Positions 1 to 8,121 of a stretch of DNA of 14,571 nucleotides are shown one piece after another. The translations under genes were made by a program, and so were the position numbers. The notes under the pieces are model-generated. The model searched no databases, was not told the DNA's origin, and was given only the letters and a program-made list of their open reading frames with translations. Source of the stretch: JAVVPL01 sp036655775 (lineage in GTDB: Bacteria; Bacteroidota; Bacteroidia; Bacteroidales; P3); the NCBI GenBank assembly GCA_036655775.1, contig JAVVPL010000047.1, forward strand, positions 1-14,571, in the 5' to 3' direction. Each line of letters opens with the position of its first letter. The stretch's first letter is position 1.

Positions 1-108
1 TAAGTAAATAACTAAGTAAATAACTAAGTAAGTAACTAAGTAAATAACTAAGTAAATAACTAAGTAAATAACTAAGTAAATAACTAAGTAAGTAACTAAC
101 TAAATAAA
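1..108. repeat. 12-bp tandem repeat array with a 60-bp super-period
   Basis: Nine consecutive 12-bp units run from base 1. Units 1, 2, 4, 5, 6 and 7 are TAAGTAAATAAC. Units 3 and 8 are the variant TAAGTAAGTAAC. Unit 9 (97-108) is degenerate. The variant recurs every five units, so bases 61-96 repeat bases 1-36 exactly, giving a 60-bp higher-order period. Each unit is itself three TAAN tetranucleotides, so TAA stops fall in all three plus-strand frames and no gene can be read through it in that direction. The array touches the window edge, so its full copy number is unknown. Arrays of this kind can change length by slipped-strand mispairing. It ends about 100 bp before the surface-protein gene. 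Confidence 0.95.
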
Positions 109-133
109 TATAAACAAACAAACCAGATCAATA

Positions 134-175
134 AAACGTATAACAATGAGTCCACATACAAGTTTGAATACGTTT
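134..175. promoter_or_regulatory. 8-bp inverted repeat upstream of the surface-protein gene
   Basis: AAACGTAT (134-141) and ATACGTTT (168-175) are perfect inverted copies separated by 26 bp. They lie between the tandem array and the start codon at 207. The right arm overlaps TACGTTTC (169-176), which differs from the Bacteroidota -7 consensus TAnnTTTG only at its last base, but I see no -33 TTG at the usual distance. The arms are too far apart for a good hairpin, so a two-site operator is more natural than a terminator. A chance match in AT-rich DNA cannot be excluded. Confidence 0.3.
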
Positions 176-206
176 CAAAAATCTTAAAATTAAAACAATT
201 TTACAC

Positions 207-3074
207 ATGAAAAAATTTTTAGTATGGAATTTCTTATGGATATGTTTATCCGTAAGTAGTACATTTGCTCAAAGCGCAAACTTTAAAGTACAAGGGCGCT
301 CCCACCCTATTTTGGAAAAATCAAAACCCTCGTTTAACAAAGTTCCGCAAATACAAGGAGCACAAAAAATAGCTAATGAACTTGATTATACGTTATTTCC
401 TATAGATAGCATTAAATTCTGGGTGGGCAATGGTAGTAATCGAGCCGCTTTGGTTATCGATTGGTATGATCATAAAGGATCAAGTATGGTTTGGGGGTTT
501 CGTTGGCCTAAAGATAGTATAGCTACTGGCGAAACTATGCTTAGAGCTATTGCGGCGGCGGATCCTCGATTTTCTGTTTTACTTATGGGGGAAACACAAT
601 TTGGTTCTGTCGTAGGGGGTTTAGGCTATGATGCAAAAAAAACAGGCGAAAAATGTTTGCTTTATGCCCATAGTGCCACCGATCTACGTTGTCCGAATAA
701 AGAAGGCGTTCTTTTTACGGATGCGTATGATTTTGATGACTATAATTATCCTAAAGATACAAATTATCGTTGGTTTAGTGCATGGACGACCTTTGGTTAT
801 TGGAGTTATCAATTAAAAGCTAAGGGTGAAAGTTCTTTTTCTTGGGCATCCGAGGGAGCTAGTTCTAGAATTTTGACCGATGGTGATTGGGATGGATGGG
901 GCGCACAAATAGGCTTTGAAAGCTTTGAAGGAGTACCTCCCAGAATGCCTTTCGTAGCTGCTCGTCCAACCATTACTCAAATTAAAATCAGCGATCGATC
1001 AAAAAAAATTCAAAAAGATTCCTCTTGGCAAGTATCAACACAAATAGTTCCTTTAGAAGCGGAGATGGAAACGTTCCATTGGCAAAGTCAAGATACCAAT
1101 ATATTTACGGTGAATACACAGGGTCTAGTTTCGGCTATACATTCAGGTAATGCTTTTTTGTATGTGAGTTGTTTAGAGGGTAAATATATAGATAGTTGTA
1201 AAATTACAGTTATACAACCCATCGAAGCGCTCTCTTTAAATATACAAACCGATACTTTATTTGTGGGAGTCAACGAAAGTTTGAAGGTAGATATACTTCC
1301 TCTAGATGCGGATTGTCAAAATCTTTCATGGTATAGCAATCATTCCGATATTGTAAAGGTGGATTCCACAGGTAAAATTACGGCTTTAGCCTTAGGCAAG
1401 GCTCAAATTTTTGTAAGCGATGAAAATAAAAAATTTATAGATTCTTGCCATATTTTGGTACGAGAGGTTGATTATACGCAAGGTGTTTTCTTTGTAAACG
1501 AAGATTGGTTTGGTCATACCAATGGCTCCGTCAATTTTCTTAGCAAAAACGGGAAATTTATTTATCGAGCCTATACAAGAGAAAATCCAAACGAAAGTTT
1601 AGGAGCCACAACTCAATTTGGCACTATTTATGGAGATAATTTTTATTTTGTTTCCAAACAAGCGGCAGATGGAGGTGATCAAATTCATGGCGGAGGACGT
1701 TTAGTAGTTGCCGATGCCAAAACATTAAAGAAAAAAGCCTCTTTCGATACTTTAGGTAATGGAGATGGTCGTTCTATTCTTGGCATTAATGAGAAAAAAG
1801 CCTATTTGGGTACGAGTAATGGTATCTATATATTCGATATCGATTCCTTACGGATTAAAGGAAAAATAAAAATGCCTCATATTGACAGTAGTTTGTATAA
1901 GGGACAAATTGGAACCCTTCTTCATATTGGTGATTTTGTATTTGCTTGTAAACAAGGGGTAGGAATTTTAGTATTGGATGCGAATGCCGACTCCTTACTA
2001 TGTACGATTGCATGCGAAAAAATAGGTACTATTGTGCAAAGTTTAGATGGTTCGCTCTGGGCCAGTGCGTATAGTGATGGTTTGTGGCGCATCAATCCCT
2101 ACACATTTGTGGTGGAGGAAAAACGAGAAATTCCAGAACATGCTTGGATCCCTGCCTCTTGGGGTGCATGGGCTTCTAGTTTGCTTTGCGCAAGTCATCA
2201 AAGTAATAGCTTGTATTGGGCAAAAATGAATGGGTCTAGTTTGACTTCTTTTGGTAAAAAAATCTACAAATACGATATAGAAAATCCAAATTTGGATAGT
2301 GCATTTTATGAATTGACACGTGTAAGTACCGAAGGAAAAGCCGAAGTTTTTTATGGTTCAGCACTCAATATAGATCCACTCAACGATCGTCTGGTGATCA
2401 CTACTACTCAAGATGGTTTTTCTAGCAATTATCAAAATAATTGGGTGCATTTTGTCAATGCAAGTACGGGCCAATTGATTGAAATAAAAACCTTAGATCC
2501 TTATTATTGGTTCCCCGCCATGTCTGTGTTCCCCGACAATGAAGCACCTGAAATTTCTACAGATCTTCTTCCTAGCTATGAATTGGATTTGAAAAAAGAA
2601 ATTTGTATTTCTTTAAAAAACAAGGTCAGCGACAAGGATAATTTCGATCCTGCAATTCACAAAATGGCGGTAGTTATGGAAGGTGAAGACTTAGTGGATG
2701 CTTTTGTAAAGAATGATAGTTTATATATCAAAGCTCTAAAAGCAGGCCAAGCACAAGTGTTGTTGGTCTGCAACTCGAATGGTAAAATTGTACAACAACA
2801 GATCGCTATTACCATTAAGCAAACTATAGGCGATTCTACACATATAGCCAGCGAGAAACCATTGGCTCTTTCGGTATACCCAAATCCAAGTAGTAGCTAT
2901 ATCTACGTTCGTTCAACACTAGGCGATCAAATTACGCTCTTTAACTTATCTGGTCAAAAAATCTATCAAATTACAGCTAGGGGCAATCGTACTGAAATTA
3001 ATTTGGAAGCCTTCCCTAAAGGCACGTATTTGCTCAATCTAAATGGGAGAACAGCAAAAATCATAAAACAATAA
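207..3074 (+). CDS. Large secreted surface protein: N-terminal domain, two Big2 Ig-like domains, YncE/DUF5074-like propeller, type IX sorting domain
   Basis: This 955-residue protein starts with a Sec signal peptide (MKK, hydrophobic stretch to about 20, likely cleavage after TFA at 21); there is no lipobox. Residues about 67-250 form a Trp/Gly-rich domain that I cannot name (motifs VGNGSNRAALVIDW and MLRAIAAADPRF). Residues about 253-337 and 338-419 are two Big2-like domains; each has a WxSxxxxIxxVxxxGxxxA pattern and ends near IDSC. Residues about 424-778 start with VFFVNEDWFGHTNGSVNF and look like a DUF5074/YncE-type beta-propeller. Residues about 779-872 form another beta domain. Residues about 883-955 are a type A C-terminal sorting domain (VYPNPS near its start, GTYLLNL and a KIIKQ end), which predicts export by the Por secretion system and attachment to the cell surface. 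Related propellers include the Bacteroides vitamin-B12 binder BtuG, but no corrinoid gene is nearby, so the ligand is unknown. Confidence 0.85.
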   Translation: MKKFLVWNFLWICLSVSSTFAQSANFKVQGRSHPILEKSKPSFNKVPQIQGAQKIANELDYTLFPIDSIKFWVGNGSNRAALVIDWYDHKGSSMVWGFRWPKDSIATGETMLRAIAAADPRFSVLLMGETQFGSVVGGLGYDAKKTGEKCLLYAHSATDLRCPNKEGVLFTDAYDFDDYNYPKDTNYRWFSAWTTFGYWSYQLKAKGESSFSWASEGASSRILTDGDWDGWGAQIGFESFEGVPPRMPFVAARPTITQIKISDRSKKIQKDSSWQVSTQIVPLEAEMETFHWQSQDTNIFTVNTQGLVSAIHSGNAFLYVSCLEGKYIDSCKITVIQPIEALSLNIQTDTLFVGVNESLKVDILPLDADCQNLSWYSNHSDIVKVDSTGKITALALGKAQIFVSDENKKFIDSCHILVREVDYTQGVFFVNEDWFGHTNGSVNFLSKNGKFIYRAYTRENPNESLGATTQFGTIYGDNFYFVSKQAADGGDQIHGGGRLVVADAKTLKKKASFDTLGNGDGRSILGINEKKAYLGTSNGIYIFDIDSLRIKGKIKMPHIDSSLYKGQIGTLLHIGDFVFACKQGVGILVLDANADSLLCTIACEKIGTIVQSLDGSLWASAYSDGLWRINPYTFVVEEKREIPEHAWIPASWGAWASSLLCASHQSNSLYWAKMNGSSLTSFGKKIYKYDIENPNLDSAFYELTRVSTEGKAEVFYGSALNIDPLNDRLVITTTQDGFSSNYQNNWVHFVNASTGQLIEIKTLDPYYWFPAMSVFPDNEAPEISTDLLPSYELDLKKEICISLKNKVSDKDNFDPAIHKMAVVMEGEDLVDAFVKNDSLYIKALKAGQAQVLLVCNSNGKIVQQQIAITIKQTIGDSTHIASEKPLALSVYPNPSSSYIYVRSTLGDQITLFNLSGQKIYQITARGNRTEINLEAFPKGTYLLNLNGRTAKIIKQ

Positions 3075-3105
3075 ATAAAATAGCGTGTATTTATTGAGAA
3101 AGAAA

Positions 3106-3131
3106 CCCCTTAACTATAAAAAGTTAAGGGG
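3106..3131. terminator. Bidirectional intrinsic terminator between convergent genes
   Basis: CCCCTTAAC (3106-3114) pairs perfectly with GTTAAGGGG (3123-3131) around an 8-nt A/T loop. With a 3-nt bulge the stem can extend by six more pairs (AGAAAG with CTTTCT). On the plus strand the stem is followed by CTTTCTTTT. On the minus strand it is followed by a T-rich TTTCTTTCT run. It sits between the stop codon at 3074 and the convergent stop at 3169, so it can end transcripts from both sides. Confidence 0.85.
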
Positions 3132-3168
3132 CTTTCTTTTAGTAACAAAACCAAACTTGTGAATTTTC

Positions 3169-5898
3169 TTAGTTTGTCACTTTGGGTTCGCCTGCAGAAT
3201 TTAAAAAGTTTAATTGGAATTTATCCGATTGTTTTTGACTTGTATATTTTCTATATAAATGATCACTGCTTTGACGAATTTTGCATCCTAACATAGAGGG
3301 ATAGTTAGGGTTGCTTTGCCAAAAACGCATCACTTCATTGCGAGCCTCTGGGGTATGATGCCCTTGGAGTAAAGCTCTAGACCATTGTGTAGCAAAGAAA
3401 ATATCCGAGGTTTTTTGAATTTCTTTAAGTTCCGACAAGGCTGGATAAATATAGTGTATACTTTCTTTTTGACGTAAAGGGTGGTTGAGCAAAGCAAGGG
3501 CTTGCAACACCCAAGGTTCCATATATCGATTTTCGCTTTTTAATAAAGAGCTAAAAAAAACATCTCGTTGCTGTATATCTGGCGTTAGAGCCTGGGATAC
3601 AAATTCATATTCGGCAATTTGATCGGGATTATGCAAGCGTTTTTTTTGTAAGCGAATAATTTCATTCGCTTTGGAGGGTATGCGAATAGCCAACTGATAC
3701 GAAAATTGAATCCAATCTCTTTCGCTAAACTCCTCCCCTGCTATATTTTTTTGAGCAAACCAAATTTTGTACAATTGTTCGGTAGTGGACAAACTCCAAG
3801 CATATTCATATAAATTGCGTAGGGCTATTAATTTATGTTGTTTGTCGGGATGTGTATATACTACTTTCCACAAACAAGTTTCATATTCATCCACCGATTG
3901 TATAGGCATGGGATAGTGTACATAACAAAAATTAAGATACGCAATGGCTTTACAAAAAAGCAAGGTGTTATTTTCATTGGGTATATACGATAATAGGGCT
4001 TGAAATAAATCCGCAGGAAAAATATTAGCTTGTAACGCATTTTCGTATAAACAAATTAAATTTGCTGCTCGTTCTATTTCATTGAGTGTATCGTTTAAAT
4101 GGGTCAGTAGATTTTTGGCCGTGCGACTATCCAATTGAATATATCCATACGTTTGCGCATCTATATTGGGGAAAATACTATCTATTTTAAAAGGAAATTC
4201 TTCAATTTGTGTGTGTTTGTTGAGTAAAATCCTGCGTACTTCCTCTTGTCCCTCCCCTTTTACACGCAAGCATAAATTTTGTTCCCAAAGTTGATGGGTT
4301 TTATATAAATTAGTCTGTGTGATTGTTACTTTATTGTTTTTATAGTCTATTTGAATATAGGGCATTCCTTTTTGTTTGACCCAAGCCTCACTCCAGTTTA
4401 TCAAAGAGGATGACGTATAGCGGCTAAAAATGTGTATCAACTGATCCCAACTTGCATTTCCATAGCTAAAGGTTTGTAAATAGTCTCGAATAGCCGATTT
4501 GAAAGAGAGCTCCCCCATTTTTTTATAAAGCATATCAAAAACGATAGGTGATTTATCGTAAATAATATTTCCATAAATCAAAGCCGCATCTTGCATATTA
4601 TCCAATTTTTGTTGGATGGCATTTGTGCCAGAAGTTCGATCTTCTAGGTAGGCACTTGGATATAAATCCAAAATACGATTCAATTCCTGATCAACTTCTC
4701 CACATAAAGAAGGCAACATCTTGGATGCGAAAAAATTGGCAAATACCTCTTTCATCCATACATCATTAAACCATTCCATAGTAACATAATTGCCAAACCA
4801 TAAATGAGCCGTTTCGTGTGCAATCAATTTAGCCCGTTTAATTTGGTCTTTGATATTCGCATTGGAAGGTAAAAATAAATATTTAGCATTGTATAAAGTG
4901 GCTCCCGTATGTTCCATCCCTCCATATTGAAATCCTGCTAAGATAATCAAATCGTATTTTGTAAACGGATAAGCTATTTGCGTATAGTCTTCCAGCCATT
5001 GTAAGGATTGATATACTTGCTTGGCAATATCTTTGCATTGGGCTATTTTTGTGGTGTCGGTTTCTCTATGGTAAATATGAATTTTTCTTCCATCTTCAAA
5101 AAAAGTTTCTTTTTGGAGTTTGCCTACTACAAAAGAAAAAAGATAGGTGGGCAATAATTCCGTAGGCGAAAAACAAATGCGTTTATAGGATTCAGCTATA
5201 TTTTGAGTTTGTAGATTTTCTCTATCATGAGTTTGTAGAGAGTCTTCAACTAAACTGTTTGTGAAATTTACAAATTCTAGATTTTGTGCGTAAAATGCTA
5301 GACTGTCGAAACAAGAGGACGAACAATGCTCTAGACAGGGGCTGTTAGCTACGGCCTCCCAATCTTTAGGGATTTCCAATTCTAGGGTATAGTGTGCTTT
5401 CAAATCGGCTTGATCAAAGCATGGAAATACTTGTGCGGCTTTATTGGGAACTAAGAGAGTGTATAGCAAATCGGAACGTCGATTCAAAGGTCGATTTGCG
5501 GAGGTAAAATGCACAAAGACGTGATTGTTTTTTAAACGTATTTGTTCTTTAGGTAATCGAATATGTCCGTTTTCAATTTTAGGCATACAGACGTGCTGGT
5601 TGATGGCCAAATAATGCAAATGCGTAGAGTCTTGCGCAAAATCCAAAATGAGATCTTGCGTGGTATCTGAGGAATTAAATTCAATGATTGCAAAACCTTT
5701 TACACTTTGAGTCAGCGCATAAGGAATAGAAAAGCGTAATTTGTAATTTAAATTCGTGAGTGTGGCTTTTCGTTGTTTGGCCAAAGAAAGAGAAACCCCT
5801 CTTTCTACCATAGAGGGGTTTTGCGCATTAGTCCTAGGGCCTATAAATATAAATAATACAATCCATAAAACACGAAGATATGGAATGAATTTGTACAT
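3169..5898 (-). CDS. Exported M1-family metalloaminopeptidase (aminopeptidase N-like)
   Basis: A zinc peptidase of family M1 that would remove N-terminal amino acids from peptides outside the cytoplasm. The first ATG is at 5898 (909 residues). The frame is open upstream only from a TTG inside nhaD. The N-terminus is a signal peptide (MYKFIPYLRVLWIVLF..., likely cut after TNA at 25), with no sorting domain at the C-terminus, so a periplasmic site is likely. Zinc site: HETAH at 361-365 with E384 exactly 18 residues on, giving ligands H361, H365 and E384 and catalytic E362. The likely transition-state Tyr is Y447 (IIYDKSPIVF). The substrate-binding motif is GGMEH at 326-330, where most M1 enzymes have GAMEN. 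The residue after E384 is Val (WMKEVFANF) rather than the common Gly. The long helical C-terminal part (from about 600) fits the family. It lies 13 bp after nhaD, probably in one transcript. Confidence 0.9.
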   Translation of the reverse strand: MYKFIPYLRVLWIVLFIFIGPRTNAQNPSMVERGVSLSLAKQRKATLTNLNYKLRFSIPYALTQSVKGFAIIEFNSSDTTQDLILDFAQDSTHLHYLAINQHVCMPKIENGHIRLPKEQIRLKNNHVFVHFTSANRPLNRRSDLLYTLLVPNKAAQVFPCFDQADLKAHYTLELEIPKDWEAVANSPCLEHCSSSCFDSLAFYAQNLEFVNFTNSLVEDSLQTHDRENLQTQNIAESYKRICFSPTELLPTYLFSFVVGKLQKETFFEDGRKIHIYHRETDTTKIAQCKDIAKQVYQSLQWLEDYTQIAYPFTKYDLIILAGFQYGGMEHTGATLYNAKYLFLPSNANIKDQIKRAKLIAHETAHLWFGNYVTMEWFNDVWMKEVFANFFASKMLPSLCGEVDQELNRILDLYPSAYLEDRTSGTNAIQQKLDNMQDAALIYGNIIYDKSPIVFDMLYKKMGELSFKSAIRDYLQTFSYGNASWDQLIHIFSRYTSSSLINWSEAWVKQKGMPYIQIDYKNNKVTITQTNLYKTHQLWEQNLCLRVKGEGQEEVRRILLNKHTQIEEFPFKIDSIFPNIDAQTYGYIQLDSRTAKNLLTHLNDTLNEIERAANLICLYENALQANIFPADLFQALLSYIPNENNTLLFCKAIAYLNFCYVHYPMPIQSVDEYETCLWKVVYTHPDKQHKLIALRNLYEYAWSLSTTEQLYKIWFAQKNIAGEEFSERDWIQFSYQLAIRIPSKANEIIRLQKKRLHNPDQIAEYEFVSQALTPDIQQRDVFFSSLLKSENRYMEPWVLQALALLNHPLRQKESIHYIYPALSELKEIQKTSDIFFATQWSRALLQGHHTPEARNEVMRFWQSNPNYPSMLGCKIRQSSDHLYRKYTSQKQSDKFQLNFLNSAGEPKVTN

Positions 5899-5911
5899 AC
5901 CCAATAGAGGA

Positions 5912-7321
5912 TTAAATAAATATATAGACCAAAGCACCTGCAATATAGCCAGTAAATGCCATCAAACTAATGTTTTTTAAATACCAACCAAAACTGATTT
6001 TTTCTAAACCCATTACCACTACACCTGCTGCCGAACCTATAATAAGCATACTTCCACCCACACCTGCACAATACGCTAAAAATTGCCAAAAGGTGCCATC
6101 TTGAAGAAATGCTTGCATATAGGTAAGATCGGTGGCTGCGGCTAAGTCGGCCGCACTAGGGATGCTATACATTCCAATAGCCGAAGCTACTAGAGGCACA
6201 TTATCCACAATAGCTGATAAACCACCTATTAATAAGTTTATAACATACACATTGTGAATGCTTGAATCTAAGAAACTTGAGAATTTTTGAAGAATGCCCA
6301 CACTGCTCAATGCCGATACCGCCATTAAAATCCCTAAGAAAAAGAGAATAGTCGACATATCTATATTCCGAATTATTTGACTTACTTTACGTTTGCTCAC
6401 TTCGGCTATATTTTTCTTGCGTTTGTACAATATATCGGTATAAATCCACATTACGCCCAATCCTGTAATAATTCCAAGGAAAGGAGGAAAATGACAAAAG
6501 CTTTTTAAAACAGGTACCATCAACAATACAAGTACCCCTAAAATTAAAATAGAAAGACTTTCTTTTTGTGAAAAAACGGGTATTGCATCCTTGTGTTCTT
6601 TGGCCTTAGAGGGAGCTCGTAAAATGCCTTTCAATAATCGGGCTGCCAAAAAAGTAGGGATCAAACAAGATACTAAACTAGGTAAAAATAGTCCTTTTAT
6701 AGTAGCTAAAGAACTAATATTTCCCTTGACCCACAACATAATGGTAGTTACGTCCCCAATAGGCGACCAAACCCCACCACTATTGGCAGCTATAATAATT
6801 ACACTAGCAAATAACCAACGTTCTTTATAATTTCCAACTAATTTTCGTAACAACATCACCATTACAATGGCCGTCGTCATATTATCCAATAAAGCGGACA
6901 TGAAAAAAGTGAGTATGGATATGATCCATAATAATTTTATTTTGTTTTTAGTGGTGATTCTTTGGGTGATAAAGTTAAATCCATCGTGTGTATCAATAAG
7001 TTCAACAATCGTCATGGCGCCCATTAAAAACAAAATCGTTTCAGCAGCTTCGCCTGCATATCCCAAAATTTGCACATCTACCACAAAACTAAGGCATTGT
7101 TTATACAAACTTTCGTTCAATAAATCGGGGTTTTCTTGTAGAAAACGTCCAAAGGCCTCCGCTTGTACCGTAGGAACAAATTGGGCTGCCGATAATAAAC
7201 AGAGTAACCATAATATCCCACAAATAAATAAAGCCGTAGCTGATTTATTTATTTTTACTCCATGCTCCGTAGCTATAAAAATATAACCAAGCAAAAAAAC
7301 TAAAATCATAAAAATTTCCAT
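5912..7321 (-). CDS. nhaD: NhaD-type Na+/H+ antiporter
   Basis: A 469-residue polytopic inner-membrane protein of the ArsB/NhaD ion-transporter superfamily that should exchange Na+ for H+. Hydrophobic segments run through the whole length. Conserved polar membrane motifs are visible: LDNMTTAIV with D146/N147, NSGGVWSPIGD at 180-190, and IVDNVPLVASAIGMY with D373/N374. The two DN motifs are the repeated half-site pattern expected of this family. I chose the ATG at 7321; the frame extends ten codons further to a TTG at 7351, but that codon lies inside the hairpin at 7344-7371. The gene follows the kor operon on the same strand and precedes the M1 peptidase by 13 bp. In a Bacteroidota anaerobe it would serve sodium and pH homeostasis; that role is family knowledge and was not shown here. 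Confidence 0.9.
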   Translation of the reverse strand: MEIFMILVFLLGYIFIATEHGVKINKSATALFICGILWLLCLLSAAQFVPTVQAEAFGRFLQENPDLLNESLYKQCLSFVVDVQILGYAGEAAETILFLMGAMTIVELIDTHDGFNFITQRITTKNKIKLLWIISILTFFMSALLDNMTTAIVMVMLLRKLVGNYKERWLFASVIIIAANSGGVWSPIGDVTTIMLWVKGNISSLATIKGLFLPSLVSCLIPTFLAARLLKGILRAPSKAKEHKDAIPVFSQKESLSILILGVLVLLMVPVLKSFCHFPPFLGIITGLGVMWIYTDILYKRKKNIAEVSKRKVSQIIRNIDMSTILFFLGILMAVSALSSVGILQKFSSFLDSSIHNVYVINLLIGGLSAIVDNVPLVASAIGMYSIPSAADLAAATDLTYMQAFLQDGTFWQFLAYCAGVGGSMLIIGSAAGVVVMGLEKISFGWYLKNISLMAFTGYIAGALVYIFI

Positions 7322-7343
7322 AAGTACTCGTATTATAATAAAA

Positions 7344-7371
7344 TCGCCCAAAGTCTAAAGACTTAGGGCGA
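7344..7371 (-). terminator. Hairpin between korC and nhaD: terminator or nhaD leader element
   Basis: TCGCCCAAAGTC (7344-7355) pairs with GACTTAGGGCGA (7360-7371): 12 positions with one mismatch and a 4-nt loop. Read on the minus strand it is followed by TTTTATTATAA, a T-rich tail, so it resembles an intrinsic terminator for the kor operon. It ends only 22 nt before the nhaD ATG. Any nhaD transcript that starts upstream must pass through it, so attenuation is an alternative role. Confidence 0.65.
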
Positions 7372-7523
7372 CTCTATTCGTTTAATAATCACTTTGAACT
7401 TTCATTTTTACATTTTCTCAGTGTACTTGCATCTAAGCATGCTTTTTTGCAATTAGCACTTTCGTAAATGATTAAATTTTGTTCCGTTTTTTCTTAAAAC
7501 CAATTTTATTGAAAAAGCATATA
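7372..7523 (-). other. korC-nhaD intergenic region with a palindrome and a shared 12-bp word
   Basis: This 152-bp gap has no credible gene. It holds a perfect 10-bp palindrome AAGCATGCTT (7435-7444). Overlapping it by two bases is TTTTTTGCAATT (7443-7454), which reads AATTGCAAAAAA on the minus strand. The same 12-mer lies upstream of dnaN at 11463-11474 in the same orientation relative to its gene. No good TAnnTTTG box is visible, although nhaD would be expected to have its promoter here if the hairpin at 7344-7371 is a terminator. Confidence 0.4.
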
Positions 7524-8075
7524 TTATGCTTTGTGAATTTCTTTCACTAAAGCTTTGCCCAATTCGATTGCTTTTTCATTTTCTGGAATCATTTTGTGGT
7601 GACGCTCAGGCAATGATTTCTCAAGTCCTTTGTGAATAAATTCAGCTTGAACGAGAGGTTTAATTTTTAGGAATGCTCCTAAAATAATCATATTGAAAAC
7701 CTTTGCCAAACCCATTTTATTGGCTTCATCCGAAGCTTCTACCGTATAGATACTAATATCTTTACGGGTTGGAGGATGAACAATACCATTTGGATCGTAA
7801 AGTAAGCAACCCCCGGGTTTAACCGAAGCTTCAAACTTATCCATAGATTGTTGGTTCAAAATGATGGCTGTATCAAATTTGTTGATTACAGGAGAGCTAA
7901 TACGCTCATCGCTGATAATCACAGATACATTGGCGGTTCCACCGCGCATTTCGGGACCGTAAGAGGGCATCCAACTGACTTCTTTCTTTTCCATAACACC
8001 GGAATAAGCCAAAATTTTACCCATCGACAAAACCCCTTGCCCACCAAAACCTGCTATGATGATTTCTTCTGTCAT
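7524..8075 (-). CDS. korC: 2-oxoacid:ferredoxin oxidoreductase, gamma subunit
   Basis: A 183-residue gamma subunit of the pyruvate/2-oxoglutarate ferredoxin oxidoreductase superfamily. It starts with the family glycine motif GFGGQGV at 9-15, followed by PSYGPEMRGGTANVSV, typical of this subunit. In the complex it assembles with the alpha, beta and ferredoxin-like delta subunits encoded just upstream. Its length is normal for a free-standing gamma subunit; in some other lineages this domain is fused to the alpha chain. It is the last gene of the four-gene set, 46 bp after korB, and the hairpin at 7344-7371 lies downstream. No Shine-Dalgarno sequence is seen; the upstream stretch is A/T-rich. 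Confidence 0.9.
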   Translation of the reverse strand: MTEEIIIAGFGGQGVLSMGKILAYSGVMEKKEVSWMPSYGPEMRGGTANVSVIISDERISSPVINKFDTAIILNQQSMDKFEASVKPGGCLLYDPNGIVHPPTRKDISIYTVEASDEANKMGLAKVFNMIILGAFLKIKPLVQAEFIHKGLEKSLPERHHKMIPENEKAIELGKALVKEIHKA

Positions 8076-8121
8076 AATTTTATTTTTTCTAAGCCTTCAC
8101 GGCTCTGATGAATACTAATAC

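Noticed and set aside
1..108. Minus-strand frames through the tandem repeat are open (4-residue repeats such as LLSY or VIYL).
   Set aside because: No start codon feeds these frames from the right and no stop-bounded gene emerges; the openness follows from the absence of TAA, TAG or TGA in two reverse frames of a simple repeat.
1..206. CRISPR array or tRNA in the left intergenic region.
   Set aside because: The repeats are contiguous 12-mers without spacers, and no cloverleaf or CCA-type end is visible.
5899..5943. A longer N-terminus for the M1 peptidase from TTG 5943.
   Set aside because: It would overlap nhaD and bury the signal peptide behind 15 extra residues; ATG 5898 gives a normal signal peptide and no overlap.
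6867..7286. A 139-codon plus-strand open frame antisense to nhaD.
   Set aside because: It lies wholly inside a well-supported membrane-protein gene; antisense frames of this length are common opposite hydrophobic coding sequence, and no family pattern is visible.
7389..7493. A 34-codon open stretch on the minus strand with a protein-like, Cys-containing composition (ESANCKKACLDASTLRKC).
   Set aside because: It follows an in-frame TAA and has no ATG, GTG or TTG start; it is too short to support as a gene or as a decayed fragment without a homology search.
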